64,000 nucleotides of DNA from Mangrovimicrobium sediminis (GTDB lineage Bacteria > Pseudomonadota > Gammaproteobacteria > Pseudomonadales > Halieaceae), in assembly GCF_004745945.1 (NCBI RefSeq), contig NZ_SRLE01000012.1, positions 265,099 to 329,098 of the forward strand, written 5' to 3'. The notes below the pieces were generated by a model. That model had not been told where the DNA came from, ran no database searches, and was given only the letters and a program-made list of their open reading frames with translations. Shown in pieces: positions 1 to 8,864 of this stretch (position 1 is the first letter of the stretch; every line of letters starts with the position of its first letter). The position numbers and the translations under genes are program-made.

Positions 1-223
1 GGCCATCCGAGGCCCGGCGTGCCAGGTTCTCGCTGATGTACACGCACTTGCGCACGTCGACCCAGACGTAGTCGCAGTAATCGCGCACGCGCTCAATATC
101 CTCATCGCTGACGATGAGGAAGCCCTGGGTGAGGAAAGGGGTGCCCAGCCATGGCCTGTCCAGGCTGCTGACGAACATTCCCCGGGTGAGGTCCGTCGTC
201 GGGACCTTCACAGTTTGGAGCAT
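1..223 (-). CDS. HD-GYP-type protein, N-terminal DUF3391 part (cut by window edge)
   Basis: The first 74 codons of a gene that continues beyond the left edge. The protein begins MLQTVKVPTTDLTRGMFVSS and continues with LDRPWLGTPFLTQGF and then a DEDIERVRDYC segment. This pattern is the DUF3391 domain that precedes the HD-GYP domain of cyclic-di-GMP phosphodiesterases. The ATG lies behind a GAGG with seven bases of spacing. The catalytic HD-GYP part is outside the window, so the enzymatic role is inferred from the usual domain pairing. It is divergent from gspA across an AT-rich spacer. Confidence 0.75.
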   Translation of the reverse strand, partial: MLQTVKVPTTDLTRGMFVSSLDRPWLGTPFLTQGFLIVSDEDIERVRDYCDYVWVDVRKCVYISENLARRASDG

Positions 224-589
224 GGCCAACCTCAGTTCGAGTGGTGCCGCTGTTTTTTCTCTAGCCGAAATTACTCCTTTCTACTCCGCGTGTCTGAAAA
301 ATCTCTACTTTTTTGCAATTCGCCACCCGCCTGGGTAGACGCCCCACGGTACTGCCGTAGTGGTCGCTAACTGTCGTCAAACTGGGGTAAACGTCTGCGA
401 TTACTGTGGTTTGTCGGGCATCCGGTCCAGCGTGTTGTTGACGGCAAAGGGCGGGGTGCGGGGCCGTTGGAGCGGCGCTCGCCAGGCTCTCACGCACCGC
501 CTGGCCTGGGTGCTGGCAGGCGGCGACGCGCAGTCCTGGCGTACTGCGGTCGATAGACCGCCTGCGGGGCCGCGTGCATAATGCGCCGC
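224..589. other. Divergent intergenic region between the HD-GYP gene and gspA
   Basis: About 365 bases without a convincing gene. The left part (roughly 245-330) is AT-rich for this genome and probably holds the promoter of the HD-GYP gene. An imperfect dyad (CCAC...GTGG) sits near 342-362. A perfect 6-bp stem with a GATA loop lies just before gspA. Short reading frames here have no recognisable product. Confidence 0.4.
546..561. promoter_or_regulatory. Small inverted repeat upstream of gspA
   Basis: GCGGTC, loop GATA, then GACCGC: a perfect 6-bp stem about 30 bases before the gspA start. It could be a small operator or a leader hairpin. No T-run follows, so it is not an intrinsic terminator. 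Confidence 0.3.
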
Positions 590-2317
590 ATGTATTATCA
601 GTACTTTGGCCTCAGCGAAGCTCCCTTCTCGATTGCCGTCAACCCGCGCTACCTGTTCATGAGCGCACGGCACCGGGATGCGCTTGCGCACCTGCTGTAC
701 GGGGTGGGCGCGGGCGGCGGATTCATCCTGCTCACCGGGGAGGTGGGCACCGGCAAGACCACCATCAACCGCTGCCTGCTGGAACAGCTGCCGGAGAACA
801 CGGATATCGCGATCATCCTCAATCCGGCACTCAACGCCATCGAATTGCTGGCCTCGGTGTGCGACGAGCTCGGCATCGAGTACCAGCGCGACGGGCACAC
901 GCTGAAGACCCTCACCGACAGCCTGCACCGCTTCCTGCTCGACAACCACGCCCGCGGGCGCAAGACAGTGCTGATGATCGACGAGGCCCAGCACCTGGAT
1001 TTCGACGTGCTGGAGCAGATTCGCCTGCTCACCAACCTCGAGACCCACAGCGAGAAGCTGCTGCAGATCATCCTTATCGGCCAGCCGGAGCTGGCCCAGT
1101 TGCTGGCGCGCCCCGAACTGCGCCAGCTCAACCAGCGCATCACCGCGCGCTACAACCTGGGGCCGCTGAACCTCAACGAGACCCGTGCCTACATCCAGCA
1201 CCGCCTTCAGGTGGCGGGGATGACCGCGGACCGCGAGCTGTTTCCCGCGGCGGTGGTGCGCGGCATCTACCGTGAGACCCGCGGTATCCCGCGGCTGATC
1301 AACGTGCTGTGCGACCGCATCCTGCTCGGTACCTACGGCCGCAACAAGCGGCGCGCGGACACGCAGACCCTGCGCCTGGCCGTGCGCGAGGTGCTGGGGG
1401 AGGAGCGGGCCGAAACCCCGGCGCGCTGGCCCTGGGTATTGGCCGGGTTGTCGCTGCTGGCGATCCTGGCCGGCGGTGCGTCGCTGTGGGCCTGGCGCAG
1501 TGGCCTGCCGCCGTTCGCCGCGGCGCCCGCGTTGGTTGCCGCGCCACCGATGGTGACACAGCCGGAACCGGCCGCCGTCGAGCAAAGCATCGTGGAGCAA
1601 CCCGCCGCGCGGCCGCCACGCCCGGCCGCAGCGCTCCCGGCAGTCCAGGCTGTCGCACCGGTGGCGGAATCCTCCGCCTGGTTGTTGCCGCCGGAAGATG
1701 GCGCGACAAACCTGTGGCGCCTGTTCAGCGCGCGGCCGGTCCCGGTGGACCTGTGTGACGACCCGGTGGGCGAACTGGCCTGCATCGAGGGACGCGCGCG
1801 CACCTGGAACGAGGTCGCCGTCCTGGATCGCCCGCTGTTGCTGGACGCGGTGACCCCCGAGCGCTTCGCCGCCGGCGTCCTGCTGCTGGGAATCGATGGC
1901 CGCACCGCCTGGGTGCTGGGCCAGGGTCAGGATTTGGAAGAGCGCACGCTGCTGCGCGTACCGCTGGCGGAGATCGCCCCTTACTGGAGCGGCGACTATC
2001 GCTTCCTCTGGCACCCGCCCGCCGGTTACGAGCGGCCGCTGGCACTTGGCGACAGCGGCCCTGCCGTGGCAGCGGTGGCCGCCCTGTTCGCCCGCCTCGA
2101 TGGCCGCGAGCGCGCCCTGGCCGGGGAGCAGTTCAACGCCGCCCTGCAGCAGCGGGTCAAGCTGTTCCAGGCCGCCAACAACCTTGAGGCGGATGGCGTG
2201 GTCGGCGTGCGCACCCTGCTGGAACTGAACCGCGCGCTGGGCCTGGACCCGGGCGCCGAGGCGGCGCGCCTCGCACTGTCCGGCGAGCAGTCACTCGCCA
2301 CCGGCGCCGGAGGTTGA
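590..2317 (+). CDS. gspA: General secretion pathway ATPase GspA/ExeA
   Basis: AAA-type ATPase of the ExeA/GspA family, which with GspB helps place the type II secretion secretin through peptidoglycan. About 575 residues. It opens MYYQYFGLSEAPF, the usual ExeA start. Walker A is GEVGTGKT (about 50-57), Walker B is VLMIDE (127-132), and an arginine-containing RGIPRLIN lies near 232. One membrane segment spans about 281-303. A Pro/Ala-rich linker and a C-terminal peptidoglycan-binding domain follow, ending DGVVGVRTLLELNRALG. An ATG three codons upstream (581) is also possible. I preferred 590 because the family signature begins at that Met. gspB follows after 7 bases. No other type II secretion gene is in the window. 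Confidence 0.88.
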   Translation: MYYQYFGLSEAPFSIAVNPRYLFMSARHRDALAHLLYGVGAGGGFILLTGEVGTGKTTINRCLLEQLPENTDIAIILNPALNAIELLASVCDELGIEYQRDGHTLKTLTDSLHRFLLDNHARGRKTVLMIDEAQHLDFDVLEQIRLLTNLETHSEKLLQIILIGQPELAQLLARPELRQLNQRITARYNLGPLNLNETRAYIQHRLQVAGMTADRELFPAAVVRGIYRETRGIPRLINVLCDRILLGTYGRNKRRADTQTLRLAVREVLGEERAETPARWPWVLAGLSLLAILAGGASLWAWRSGLPPFAAAPALVAAPPMVTQPEPAAVEQSIVEQPAARPPRPAAALPAVQAVAPVAESSAWLLPPEDGATNLWRLFSARPVPVDLCDDPVGELACIEGRARTWNEVAVLDRPLLLDAVTPERFAAGVLLLGIDGRTAWVLGQGQDLEERTLLRVPLAEIAPYWSGDYRFLWHPPAGYERPLALGDSGPAVAAVAALFARLDGRERALAGEQFNAALQQRVKLFQAANNLEADGVVGVRTLLELNRALGLDPGAEAARLALSGEQSLATGAGG

Positions 2318-2324
2318 GGCGAGC

Positions 2325-3362
2325 ATGTCACTGATACTGGATGCCCTGAATCGATCGCGCGATGACGTCGGCGGTGTGCCCGGTCTGGACACCGCGCATA
2401 CGCTGCCGGTGGAACCGCGTCGGCCTCTGGCCATGTGGTTGCTCGGGGCTGCGCTGCTGTTCGCGCTGGTTGTGATCGCCTGGTTGTTGCTGCGCCCGGC
2501 GTCGGCGCCCGCGCCGGCCGGCGCACCGGCGACGGTTGTAGCAACTGCCCCCGACGCAGCGCCTGCCCCGGCGTCTGCTTCTGCTTCGCCCCGCGTACCG
2601 GCCCAGCCGGGCGCGCAGCAGGCAGCGGAGGTGCAGCAAGCGGCGTCCAAACCGGTCGCAGCTGAGTCGGCAGCTCTCGAGAGACCGACTGCAGTGAATT
2701 CGGTTGCAGCCGATTCTGTGGCAGCCAATTCTGTCGAACCCGGGCCGGCCGCGGCATCTGCCGCGAGCAGTGGCGCTGTGGCGGGCCTGGCCCTGGGCGA
2801 GGCGACTGCGATGGGAGCCGGCGCCGAGACTGCGAACGCCGCCGGCAACCCCGGTACTTCATCTGCGGGCAACAGCGCAGCGGCCGACCCCGCAATCGCG
2901 GCCCTGTACGAACCGGATGGCGACGCGGCGCAGACGGCGACGGCCAAAAAGCCCGTCCAGCCCACGGCGAAACCGCAACCAGCAGCCACGGCCCGAACCG
3001 AGCCGGCTTCGCGCCCACAGCCGGCGCCGACCGCCAGCGAGGAGGGCGTCGATATCGACGCACTGGTGCGCCGCGCACAGGCGGAGATCGCCAACGCGGA
3101 ACTCGCCGCGCACCCGGCGCCGTTTGTCGGCAGCCTTTCACAGCAGACCAAGGACGCGATCCCCACGCTGCTGTATTCCGCCCACGACTACTCGGGCAAA
3201 CAGGGGCAGTCCTCGGTGGTGATCAACGGCCGGCAGCTGCGTGTCGGCGGCAGCCCGGCAACCGGTATCAAGGTCGACGAGATTCTCCCCGATTCCGTGG
3301 TGCTCAGTTTCCAGGGCAAGCAGTTCCGCCTGCGTGCCCTGAACAGCTGGGTCAATCTCTAG
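2325..3362 (+). CDS. gspB: General secretion pathway protein GspB
   Basis: Partner of GspA; the pair form an inner-membrane complex that reaches into the periplasm. 345 residues. The MSLILDALNRSR start is typical of GspB. A single membrane helix lies at about 37-58. A long Ala/Pro/Ser-rich linker (about 60-240) includes short repeats such as AADSVAANSV. The conserved C-terminal domain contains SAHDYS, INGRQLRVG and VDEILPDSVVL. It starts 7 bases after gspA, so the two are almost certainly co-transcribed. The linker is low in complexity, which is usual for this family. Confidence 0.88.
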   Translation: MSLILDALNRSRDDVGGVPGLDTAHTLPVEPRRPLAMWLLGAALLFALVVIAWLLLRPASAPAPAGAPATVVATAPDAAPAPASASASPRVPAQPGAQQAAEVQQAASKPVAAESAALERPTAVNSVAADSVAANSVEPGPAAASAASSGAVAGLALGEATAMGAGAETANAAGNPGTSSAGNSAAADPAIAALYEPDGDAAQTATAKKPVQPTAKPQPAATARTEPASRPQPAPTASEEGVDIDALVRRAQAEIANAELAAHPAPFVGSLSQQTKDAIPTLLYSAHDYSGKQGQSSVVINGRQLRVGGSPATGIKVDEILPDSVVLSFQGKQFRLRALNSWVNL

Positions 3363-3370
3363 CCGGCAGC

Positions 3371-3530
3371 AAGGGGTCAGAGCCACGGCTCTGACCCCGG
3401 TCCCACCCGGCAACCAGGCTCCCGCGCGTAAGGGGTCAGAGCCACGGCTCTGACCCCGGTCCCCATCCGGCATCCAGGCTCTTGCGCGCAAGGGGTCAGA
3501 GCCACGGCTCTGACCCCGGTCCCTGGCCCG
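3371..3530. repeat. Three tandem ~60-bp units, each with a 26-base palindrome
   Basis: Three near-identical units, period 59-60 bases. Each contains GGGGTCAGAGCC, a 2-base centre (AC), and GGCTCTGACCCC, giving a perfect 12-bp stem. The palindromes lie at 3373-3398, 3432-3457 and 3492-3517. The sequence between palindromes is also conserved (CGGTCCC..CCGGCA.CCAGGCT..GCGCG), so this is tandem duplication and not a spacer array. One half-motif recurs at 34761-34772. It resembles REP-type palindromes, but no transposase is nearby. It separates gspB from amtB and could block or end transcription. Confidence 0.85.
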
Positions 3531-3593
3531 AACGATCAACCTTAATTTTTACGTCGTCTTGTGGCAGGATGCTCGCGCTGCAAGGAGACAATA

Positions 3594-4898
3594 ATGAATA
3601 AAACGATCCAGCGCGCCCTCGCGCCCGCTTTAACCCTGACCTGCCTGCCCGCTTCTGCCCAGACCATCGACGCCGCCGACACCGCCTGGATGTTGACGGC
3701 CACCGCGCTGGTGCTGTTCATGACGATCCCCGGCCTGTCGCTGTTCTACGCCGGCCTGGTGCGTGTGAAAAACGTGCTCTCGGTGCTCATGCAGTGCTTC
3801 GCGCTCACCTGCCTGATGTCGCTGCTGTGGTTCGCCGCCGGCTACACCCTGGCCTTCGGCTCGGACGGCGTCGAGCAGGGCCCGTTCATCGGCGACCTCG
3901 GCAACCTGTTCTTCGCCGGTATCGGCATGGACAGCGTCAACGGCACCATCCCCGCCACCCTGTTCGCCATCTTCCAGATGACCTTCGCCATCATCACCCC
4001 GGCGCTGATCGTCGGCGGCTTCGCCGAGCGCATGCGCTTCTCCGCCATGCTGTTGTTCTGCGCGGTGTGGATGCTGGTGGTCTACGCCCCGGTGTGTCAC
4101 TGGGTGTGGGGCGGCGGCTGGCTCGGCGCCATGGGTCTGCAGGATTTCGCGGGCGGTACCGTGGTGCACATCACCGCCGCGGTGGCGGCGCTGGTTGCCG
4201 CGCTGGTCATGGGTCCGCGCCGCGGCTTCGGCAGCGTGGCCATGCCGCCGCACAACCTGACGCTCACCGTGGCCGGTGCCGGCATGCTTTGGGTCGGCTG
4301 GTTCGGTTTCAACGCGGGTTCCGCAGTCGCCGCCAACAACAGCGCGGCCATGGCCATGCTGGTTACCCACCTCTCCGCCGCTGGCGGCTCCCTGGCCTGG
4401 ATGGCGATGGAGTGGATTCGCCACGGCAAGCCCTCGGTGCTGGGTATCGTCACCGGCATGGTGGCGGGCCTGGGCACCATCACCCCGGCCTCCGGTTCCG
4501 TGGGTCCTGCCGCGGCGGTGGTCATCGGCCTGTGCGCCGGCGTGGTCTGCTACTTCGCCACCAACTGGCTGAAGAATCGCCTGCGCATCGACGACAGCCT
4601 GGACGTGTTTCCGGTGCACGGCGTCGGCGGCATTCTCGGTACCCTGCTCGCCGGTATCTTCTGCTCCACCAGTTTGGGTGCCTTCAGCGGCAACGGTTTC
4701 TCCGATGGCATCGACAGCATCGGCGGCCAGCTGTGGGTGCAGTTCATCGGCGTGATCGCGACCTTCGCCTATTCGGCGGTGGTGAGCTGGGTGATTCTCA
4801 AGGTGGTGGACGCGATGATCGGCCTGCGGGTGGACGCCGACGAGGAGACCCAGGGCCTGGACCTGGTGCTGCACGACGAGCGCGGCTACGACCTCTAG
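3594..4898 (+). CDS. amtB: Ammonium transporter, Amt family
   Basis: Inner-membrane ammonium channel, 434 residues. The ATG was chosen because AAGGAG (3582-3587) sits six bases upstream and the protein then starts with a cleavable signal peptide (MNKTIQRALAPALTLTCLPA, then SAQ). The GTG 33 bases upstream would add an unlikely leader. The twin pore histidines are visible at H192 (GGTVVHITAA) and H342 (FPVHGVGG). FYAGLVRVKNVLSVLMQC and GWFGFNAGS are family signatures. The usual partner glnK (PII) is not adjacent. The gene stands alone and converges on ppx. Confidence 0.93.
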   Translation: MNKTIQRALAPALTLTCLPASAQTIDAADTAWMLTATALVLFMTIPGLSLFYAGLVRVKNVLSVLMQCFALTCLMSLLWFAAGYTLAFGSDGVEQGPFIGDLGNLFFAGIGMDSVNGTIPATLFAIFQMTFAIITPALIVGGFAERMRFSAMLLFCAVWMLVVYAPVCHWVWGGGWLGAMGLQDFAGGTVVHITAAVAALVAALVMGPRRGFGSVAMPPHNLTLTVAGAGMLWVGWFGFNAGSAVAANNSAAMAMLVTHLSAAGGSLAWMAMEWIRHGKPSVLGIVTGMVAGLGTITPASGSVGPAAAVVIGLCAGVVCYFATNWLKNRLRIDDSLDVFPVHGVGGILGTLLAGIFCSTSLGAFSGNGFSDGIDSIGGQLWVQFIGVIATFAYSAVVSWVILKVVDAMIGLRVDADEETQGLDLVLHDERGYDL

Positions 4899-4908
4899 AC
4901 CGGTGCAT

Positions 4909-4928
4909 GGGGCCGTCGCCGCGGCCCC
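4909..4928. terminator. Possible hairpin between convergent amtB and ppx
   Basis: GGGGCCG, a 6-base loop, then CGGCCCC, placed between the two stop codons. There is no T-run on either side, so it is only a weak terminator candidate. Confidence 0.3.
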
Positions 4929-4931
4929 GGT

Positions 4932-6440
4932 TCAGGCGAAGCGCAGTTCCAGGCCCAGCTTGCCCAGCTGGGCCTGTTCCTGTTCCAGTTCGCTCACGGT
5001 GAGCGGGTGGGAGTCCATCCAGCCCTCGGGGAAGGCCAGGGCGATGCTTGCTTCTTCCGCCTCGACGTTGAAGTCCGGCAGCTCTTCCAGCGCCTCCACG
5101 TACTTGAAGCGGCCCGCCAGGCGCAGGATCGCCAGCAGGTAGTGCAGGTGCGTGTGGCGCGCCTGGGCGATGGCCTCCTGCAGGCTCGAGTCCGCCTTGC
5201 CGCGCTGGCCCTGGGCGAGCACCGCCATCAGTTCCTGTTCCTCCTGCGAGAAGCCCGGCAGGTCCGCGTTGCGCAGCAGGTAGGCACTGTGGCGGTTGAA
5301 GTGCTTGTGCGAGATGGCGGTGCCGATCTCGTGGGTGCGCGCGGTCCAGTGCAGCAGCTCCCAGTCCTGCTTGTCGAGTTTCCAGGCGGCGCGGGTGGCG
5401 TCGTAGAACAGCCGGCAGCGGCGTTCGACGATATTCGCCGTGCCCTCGTCCACGCTGTAGCGCTGGGCCAGGGCGTTCACCGTGCGCTCGCGCACATCCT
5501 CGTGCGACAGCCTTCCCATCAGGTCGTAGATCACGCCCTCGCGCAGCGCGCCCTTGGAGGTGCGCATCTCCTGGATGTCGAGAATGTCGAACAGCGCGCA
5601 GGTGATGGCGACCCCGGCGACGATCACGTTGCGCCGGTTGTCGGAGAGTCCGGGCAGGTTGATGTCCTCGAACTGCTTGAACTTGAGCAGCTTTTTCTCC
5701 AGCTTGGCCAGCGCCTTGCGGGTGATGCCGCCGCTACTCCAGCCGGCGGCGGTGACCAGCGCGTCGATGGCATTGAGCGTGCCGGAGGAGCCGACGCACT
5801 CCTCCCAGTGTTTGCGGTTGAAGCGACCGGCGATGTGCGAGACCTCCAGGCGCGCCATGTTGTAGGCGCGCTTGTAGTTGCCCTCGGTGATCTTACCGTC
5901 CGGGAAACAGTCGCGGGTGAAGGTCACGCAGCCCATCTGCAGGCTCTCCAGCCGCCGCGGCTCGAAGCGCTCGCCGATGATGAACTCGGTGCTGCCGCCA
6001 CCGATATCCACCACCAGCCGCGCGCGGGCGTCGTCGGCCAGGGTGTGGGCGACGCCGAGGTAGACCAGCCGCGCCTCCTCGGAGCCGTAGATCACGTCTA
6101 CCCGGGTGCCGAGGATCTCGCGGGCCGGTACGGTGAAATCGCGGCGGTTGTGCGCCTGGCGCAGGGCGTTGGTGCCGACCACGCGCACCCGCTCCGGCTC
6201 TACCGAGCCGAGCAGCTGGGCGAAGCGCGACAGGCAGTCCAGGCCGCGCTGGATGGCGTCTTCCGAGAGCTTGTCGTCGACCACCCCGGCGCCGAGCTGG
6301 ACTTTCTCCGACAGCGCCTCGACCGGGCGCATCTCGTCGTGCTCGACCCGGGCGATGATCAGGTGAAAGGAGTTACTGCCGAGGTCCACGGCGGCGAGCA
6401 GGCTGCCGTCGGGAAGGGGGGCGGGCTGGATATCTGCCAC
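4932..6440 (-). CDS. ppx: Exopolyphosphatase, Ppx/GppA family
   Basis: Hydrolyses terminal phosphate from long-chain polyphosphate (Ppx) or guanosine pentaphosphate (GppA). 502 residues, close to the ~513 of the E. coli enzyme. Seen: the N-terminal ASKHA phosphate-binding loop DLGSNSFHLIIARVE, EKVQLGAG, GSEEARLVYLG (catalytic-Glu region) and the second loop VVDIGGGSTEFIIG. The C-terminal half is HD-like, with RTHEIGTAISHKHFNRHSAY. The long C-terminal part and the EKVQLGAG motif favour Ppx over GppA, but the two are hard to separate by eye. It is a single gene, convergent with amtB and divergent from the acyl-CoA dehydrogenase. Confidence 0.88.
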   Translation of the reverse strand: MADIQPAPLPDGSLLAAVDLGSNSFHLIIARVEHDEMRPVEALSEKVQLGAGVVDDKLSEDAIQRGLDCLSRFAQLLGSVEPERVRVVGTNALRQAHNRRDFTVPAREILGTRVDVIYGSEEARLVYLGVAHTLADDARARLVVDIGGGSTEFIIGERFEPRRLESLQMGCVTFTRDCFPDGKITEGNYKRAYNMARLEVSHIAGRFNRKHWEECVGSSGTLNAIDALVTAAGWSSGGITRKALAKLEKKLLKFKQFEDINLPGLSDNRRNVIVAGVAITCALFDILDIQEMRTSKGALREGVIYDLMGRLSHEDVRERTVNALAQRYSVDEGTANIVERRCRLFYDATRAAWKLDKQDWELLHWTARTHEIGTAISHKHFNRHSAYLLRNADLPGFSQEEQELMAVLAQGQRGKADSSLQEAIAQARHTHLHYLLAILRLAGRFKYVEALEELPDFNVEAEEASIALAFPEGWMDSHPLTVSELEQEQAQLGKLGLELRFA

Positions 6441-6596
6441 GTAGCGCTGGTTCCTGGGCGTGCGGATACCTCAATGGTAATCCATTTACCCGTGCCCCGC
6501 ACCGGCCGGTGGGCCATTCGCTCGCCCATCGCGTACTCACTGGGGTAAAATTTGCGGCTTTGTGACGCCCGGTAACCACGACGACAGGACCCCGAC

Positions 6597-7751
6597 ATGG
6601 ATTTAACACTCACCGAAGAACAGGCCATGATCCAGGACATGGCGCGCAAGTTCGCCGACGGCGAACTGGTGCCGGTGGCTGCGCAGCTCGACGCGAACAA
6701 GGACTACGACCTGCTGAAGGAGAAGCTCAAGCAGCTCGCCGAGCTGGGGTTCATGGGCCTCAACATCAGCGCCGAGTACGGCGGCACCGAGGCCGGCGTG
6801 GTCGCCTTCAGCGTGGCCATGACCGAGATCGGCCGCGGCTGCGCCTCCACCGGCGTGACCATGTCGGTGACCAACATGGTGGCCGAGGTGATCCAGGCCA
6901 TCGGCAACGACGCGCAGAAGGCGAAATACCTGCCCAAGCTGTGCTCCGGCGAGTACGCCGCGGGCTCCTTCTGCCTGTCCGAGGCCGGCGCGGGTTCCGA
7001 CCCGGCGGGCATGCGCACCCGCGCCGTGCGCGAGGGCGACCAGTGGATCCTCAACGGCACCAAGATGTGGATCACCAGCGCGCCCTACGCCGGCGTGTTC
7101 GTGGTGTGGGCGGTGACCGACCCGGAAAAACCCAAGGGCCGCGGCATCTCCTGCTTCCTGGTCGAGGCGGGCACCCCCGGCCTGACCGTGGGCAAGGCCG
7201 AGCACAAGATGGGCCAGCATGCCTCCGCCACCTGCCCGGTGATCTTCGAGGACTGCGCGATTCCCGCCGACGCCCTGCTCGGTGAACTCGACGACGGCTA
7301 CCGCATCGCGGTGGAGGAACTGGCCGGCGGGCGCATCGGCATTGGCTCGCTGGCGCTGGGCATTGGCCTGGCCGCCATGGACTACGCGCGTCAGTACATG
7401 ACCGAGCGCGAGCAGTTCGGCCAGACCATCAGCCGCATGCAGGGTCCGCAGTGGATGATGGGCGACGCCTACACCGAGCTGGAGGCGGCGCGCCTGCTGC
7501 TGATGAACGCCGCCTGCCTGAAGCAGGCCGGCAAGCCCTTCAACAAGCAGGCGGCGATGGCCAAGGTCTACGCCACCGAGGCCGCCAACCGCGCCTGTTA
7601 CACCGGCCTGCAGCTGATGGGCGGCGTCGGCTACACCCAGGAGTGCCCGCTGGAGCGCCACGCGCGCGACGCGCGGGTCACGTCCATCTACGAGGGTACC
7701 AGCGAGATCCAGCGCCTGATCGTGGCGCGCGAGTTGCTGCGCGAGGTTTAA
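6597..7751 (+). CDS. Acyl-CoA dehydrogenase
   Basis: FAD-dependent alpha,beta-dehydrogenation of acyl-CoA. 384 residues, full length. It starts MDLTLTEEQAMIQDMARKFA. The FAD/substrate motif CLSEAGAGSDPAGM and WITSAPYAGVFVVWA lie mid-protein. The C-terminal YEGTSEIQRLIVARELL carries the catalytic Glu of the short/medium-chain type. It is closest in style to butyryl- or medium-chain enzymes, and the chain length cannot be decided here. It stands alone and converges on alr. Its start is divergent from ppx over about 155 bases. Confidence 0.9.
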   Translation: MDLTLTEEQAMIQDMARKFADGELVPVAAQLDANKDYDLLKEKLKQLAELGFMGLNISAEYGGTEAGVVAFSVAMTEIGRGCASTGVTMSVTNMVAEVIQAIGNDAQKAKYLPKLCSGEYAAGSFCLSEAGAGSDPAGMRTRAVREGDQWILNGTKMWITSAPYAGVFVVWAVTDPEKPKGRGISCFLVEAGTPGLTVGKAEHKMGQHASATCPVIFEDCAIPADALLGELDDGYRIAVEELAGGRIGIGSLALGIGLAAMDYARQYMTEREQFGQTISRMQGPQWMMGDAYTELEAARLLLMNAACLKQAGKPFNKQAAMAKVYATEAANRACYTGLQLMGGVGYTQECPLERHARDARVTSIYEGTSEIQRLIVARELLREV

Positions 7752-7753
7752 TC

Positions 7754-7774
7754 GCGCGGTTGGTTCAGCCGCGC
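7754..7774. terminator. Possible bidirectional hairpin at convergent stops
   Basis: GCGCGG, 9-base loop, CCGCGC across the convergent ends of the acyl-CoA dehydrogenase and alr. No T-run follows, so this is a weak candidate. Confidence 0.25.
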
Positions 7775-8853
7775 ACCACCACCCGCGGGGTGCGCGGCGG
7801 CATGCGGGTCAGCAGTTCGTAGCCGATGGTGCCCGCACAGCGGGCCACCTCGCCCACTGGCAGTTCCTCGCCCCAGAGGATCGCCTCGTCACCGATATCC
7901 ACGTCCTCGAGGTCGGTGACGTCCACCGTAATCATGTCCATCGACACGCGGCCCGCCAGCGATGCGCGCTGGCCGGCGATCAGCACCGGCGTGCCGTTGA
8001 CGGCGGTGCGCGGGTAGCCGTCGCCGTAGCCGGCGGTGACCGTGGCGATCCGTGAATCCCGTTCAGCGCGCCAGGTGGCGCCATAGCCGACAGTCTCGCC
8101 GGCGGGCACGTCGCGCACCGAGATGACTTCCGAGCACAGGGTCATTACCGGCAGCAGGCGATCGGCGTTGGGCTGGGGCGCCTCGAACGGCGAGTCGCCG
8201 TAGAGCATGTACCCGGGGCGAATCCAGTCGTAGTGCGCGGCGGGCCAGGCCAGTACGCCGGGGGAGTTGGCCGCGCTGCGCGGGCCGGGAAGGTCGGCGG
8301 TGACCTGGTTGAACAGTTCGATCTGCTGCGGGGTCTGCACCGAGTCGAGCAGGTCGGCGCTGGCGAAGTGGGTGCAGGTGACCACGTGGTCGCTGACATT
8401 TTTGCAATCCAGCAGGCGGCGGTGGAACTCTGCGGCCTGGGACGGCGCTACGCCGAGGCGGTGCATGCCGGTGTCCACCTTGAGCCAGCAGGATTCCACC
8501 GGGCGCGGCAGCTGCGAGCGCTCCAGCCAGTCCAGCTGGCGTTCGTTCTCCACCACCACCCAGAAGCCCTGGGTGGCGCAGGCGAGCAGTTCGCCAGCGT
8601 CGAAGATTCCCTCCAGTAGCAGCACGGGGCACGCCACGCCGGCCTCGCGCAGGGTAAAGGCCTCCTCGATGGAGGCCACCGCCAGGGCATCGACCGCTTT
8701 TTCCAGAGCGCGCGCCACCGCCACAGCGCCGTGGCCGTAGGCGTTGGCCTTGACCACCGCCATCACCCGCGAGCGCGGCGCGCAGCTGCGCGCAACGCCG
8801 AGGTTGTGCAGCAGGGCGTGGAGGTCGATCTTTGCCTGGTTGGGTCTGGCCAT
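7765..8853 (-). CDS. alr: Alanine racemase
   Basis: PLP enzyme interconverting L- and D-alanine. 362 residues, normal length. The PLP lysine lies in VVKANAYGHG (K35). The catalytic tyrosine region is VGYGATWRAE, and SMDMITVDVTD is also typical. It is the last gene of the minus-strand cluster and starts 11 bases after the D-amino acid aminotransferase stop. In this place it may serve D-amino acid breakdown as well as, or instead of, cell-wall synthesis. Whether it is the only alr in the genome cannot be told from the window. Confidence 0.93.
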   Translation of the reverse strand: MARPNQAKIDLHALLHNLGVARSCAPRSRVMAVVKANAYGHGAVAVARALEKAVDALAVASIEEAFTLREAGVACPVLLLEGIFDAGELLACATQGFWVVVENERQLDWLERSQLPRPVESCWLKVDTGMHRLGVAPSQAAEFHRRLLDCKNVSDHVVTCTHFASADLLDSVQTPQQIELFNQVTADLPGPRSAANSPGVLAWPAAHYDWIRPGYMLYGDSPFEAPQPNADRLLPVMTLCSEVISVRDVPAGETVGYGATWRAERDSRIATVTAGYGDGYPRTAVNGTPVLIAGQRASLAGRVSMDMITVDVTDLEDVDIGDEAILWGEELPVGEVARCAGTIGYELLTRMPPRTPRVVVRG

Positions 8854-8864
8854 GGGCGGCGCCC

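Noticed and set aside
3371..3530. The triple repeat as a small CRISPR array
   Set aside because: The intervening sequences are almost identical between units and the repeats are long perfect palindromes. There are no varied spacers or cas genes.
3561..3593. A sigma-54-like promoter (TGGCAGG...CTCGCG, GG-N10-GC) in front of amtB
   Set aside because: The spacing of GG and GC fits, but transcription would start near 3588, after the Shine-Dalgarno at 3582-3587, leaving no ribosome site in the message. It is probably chance.
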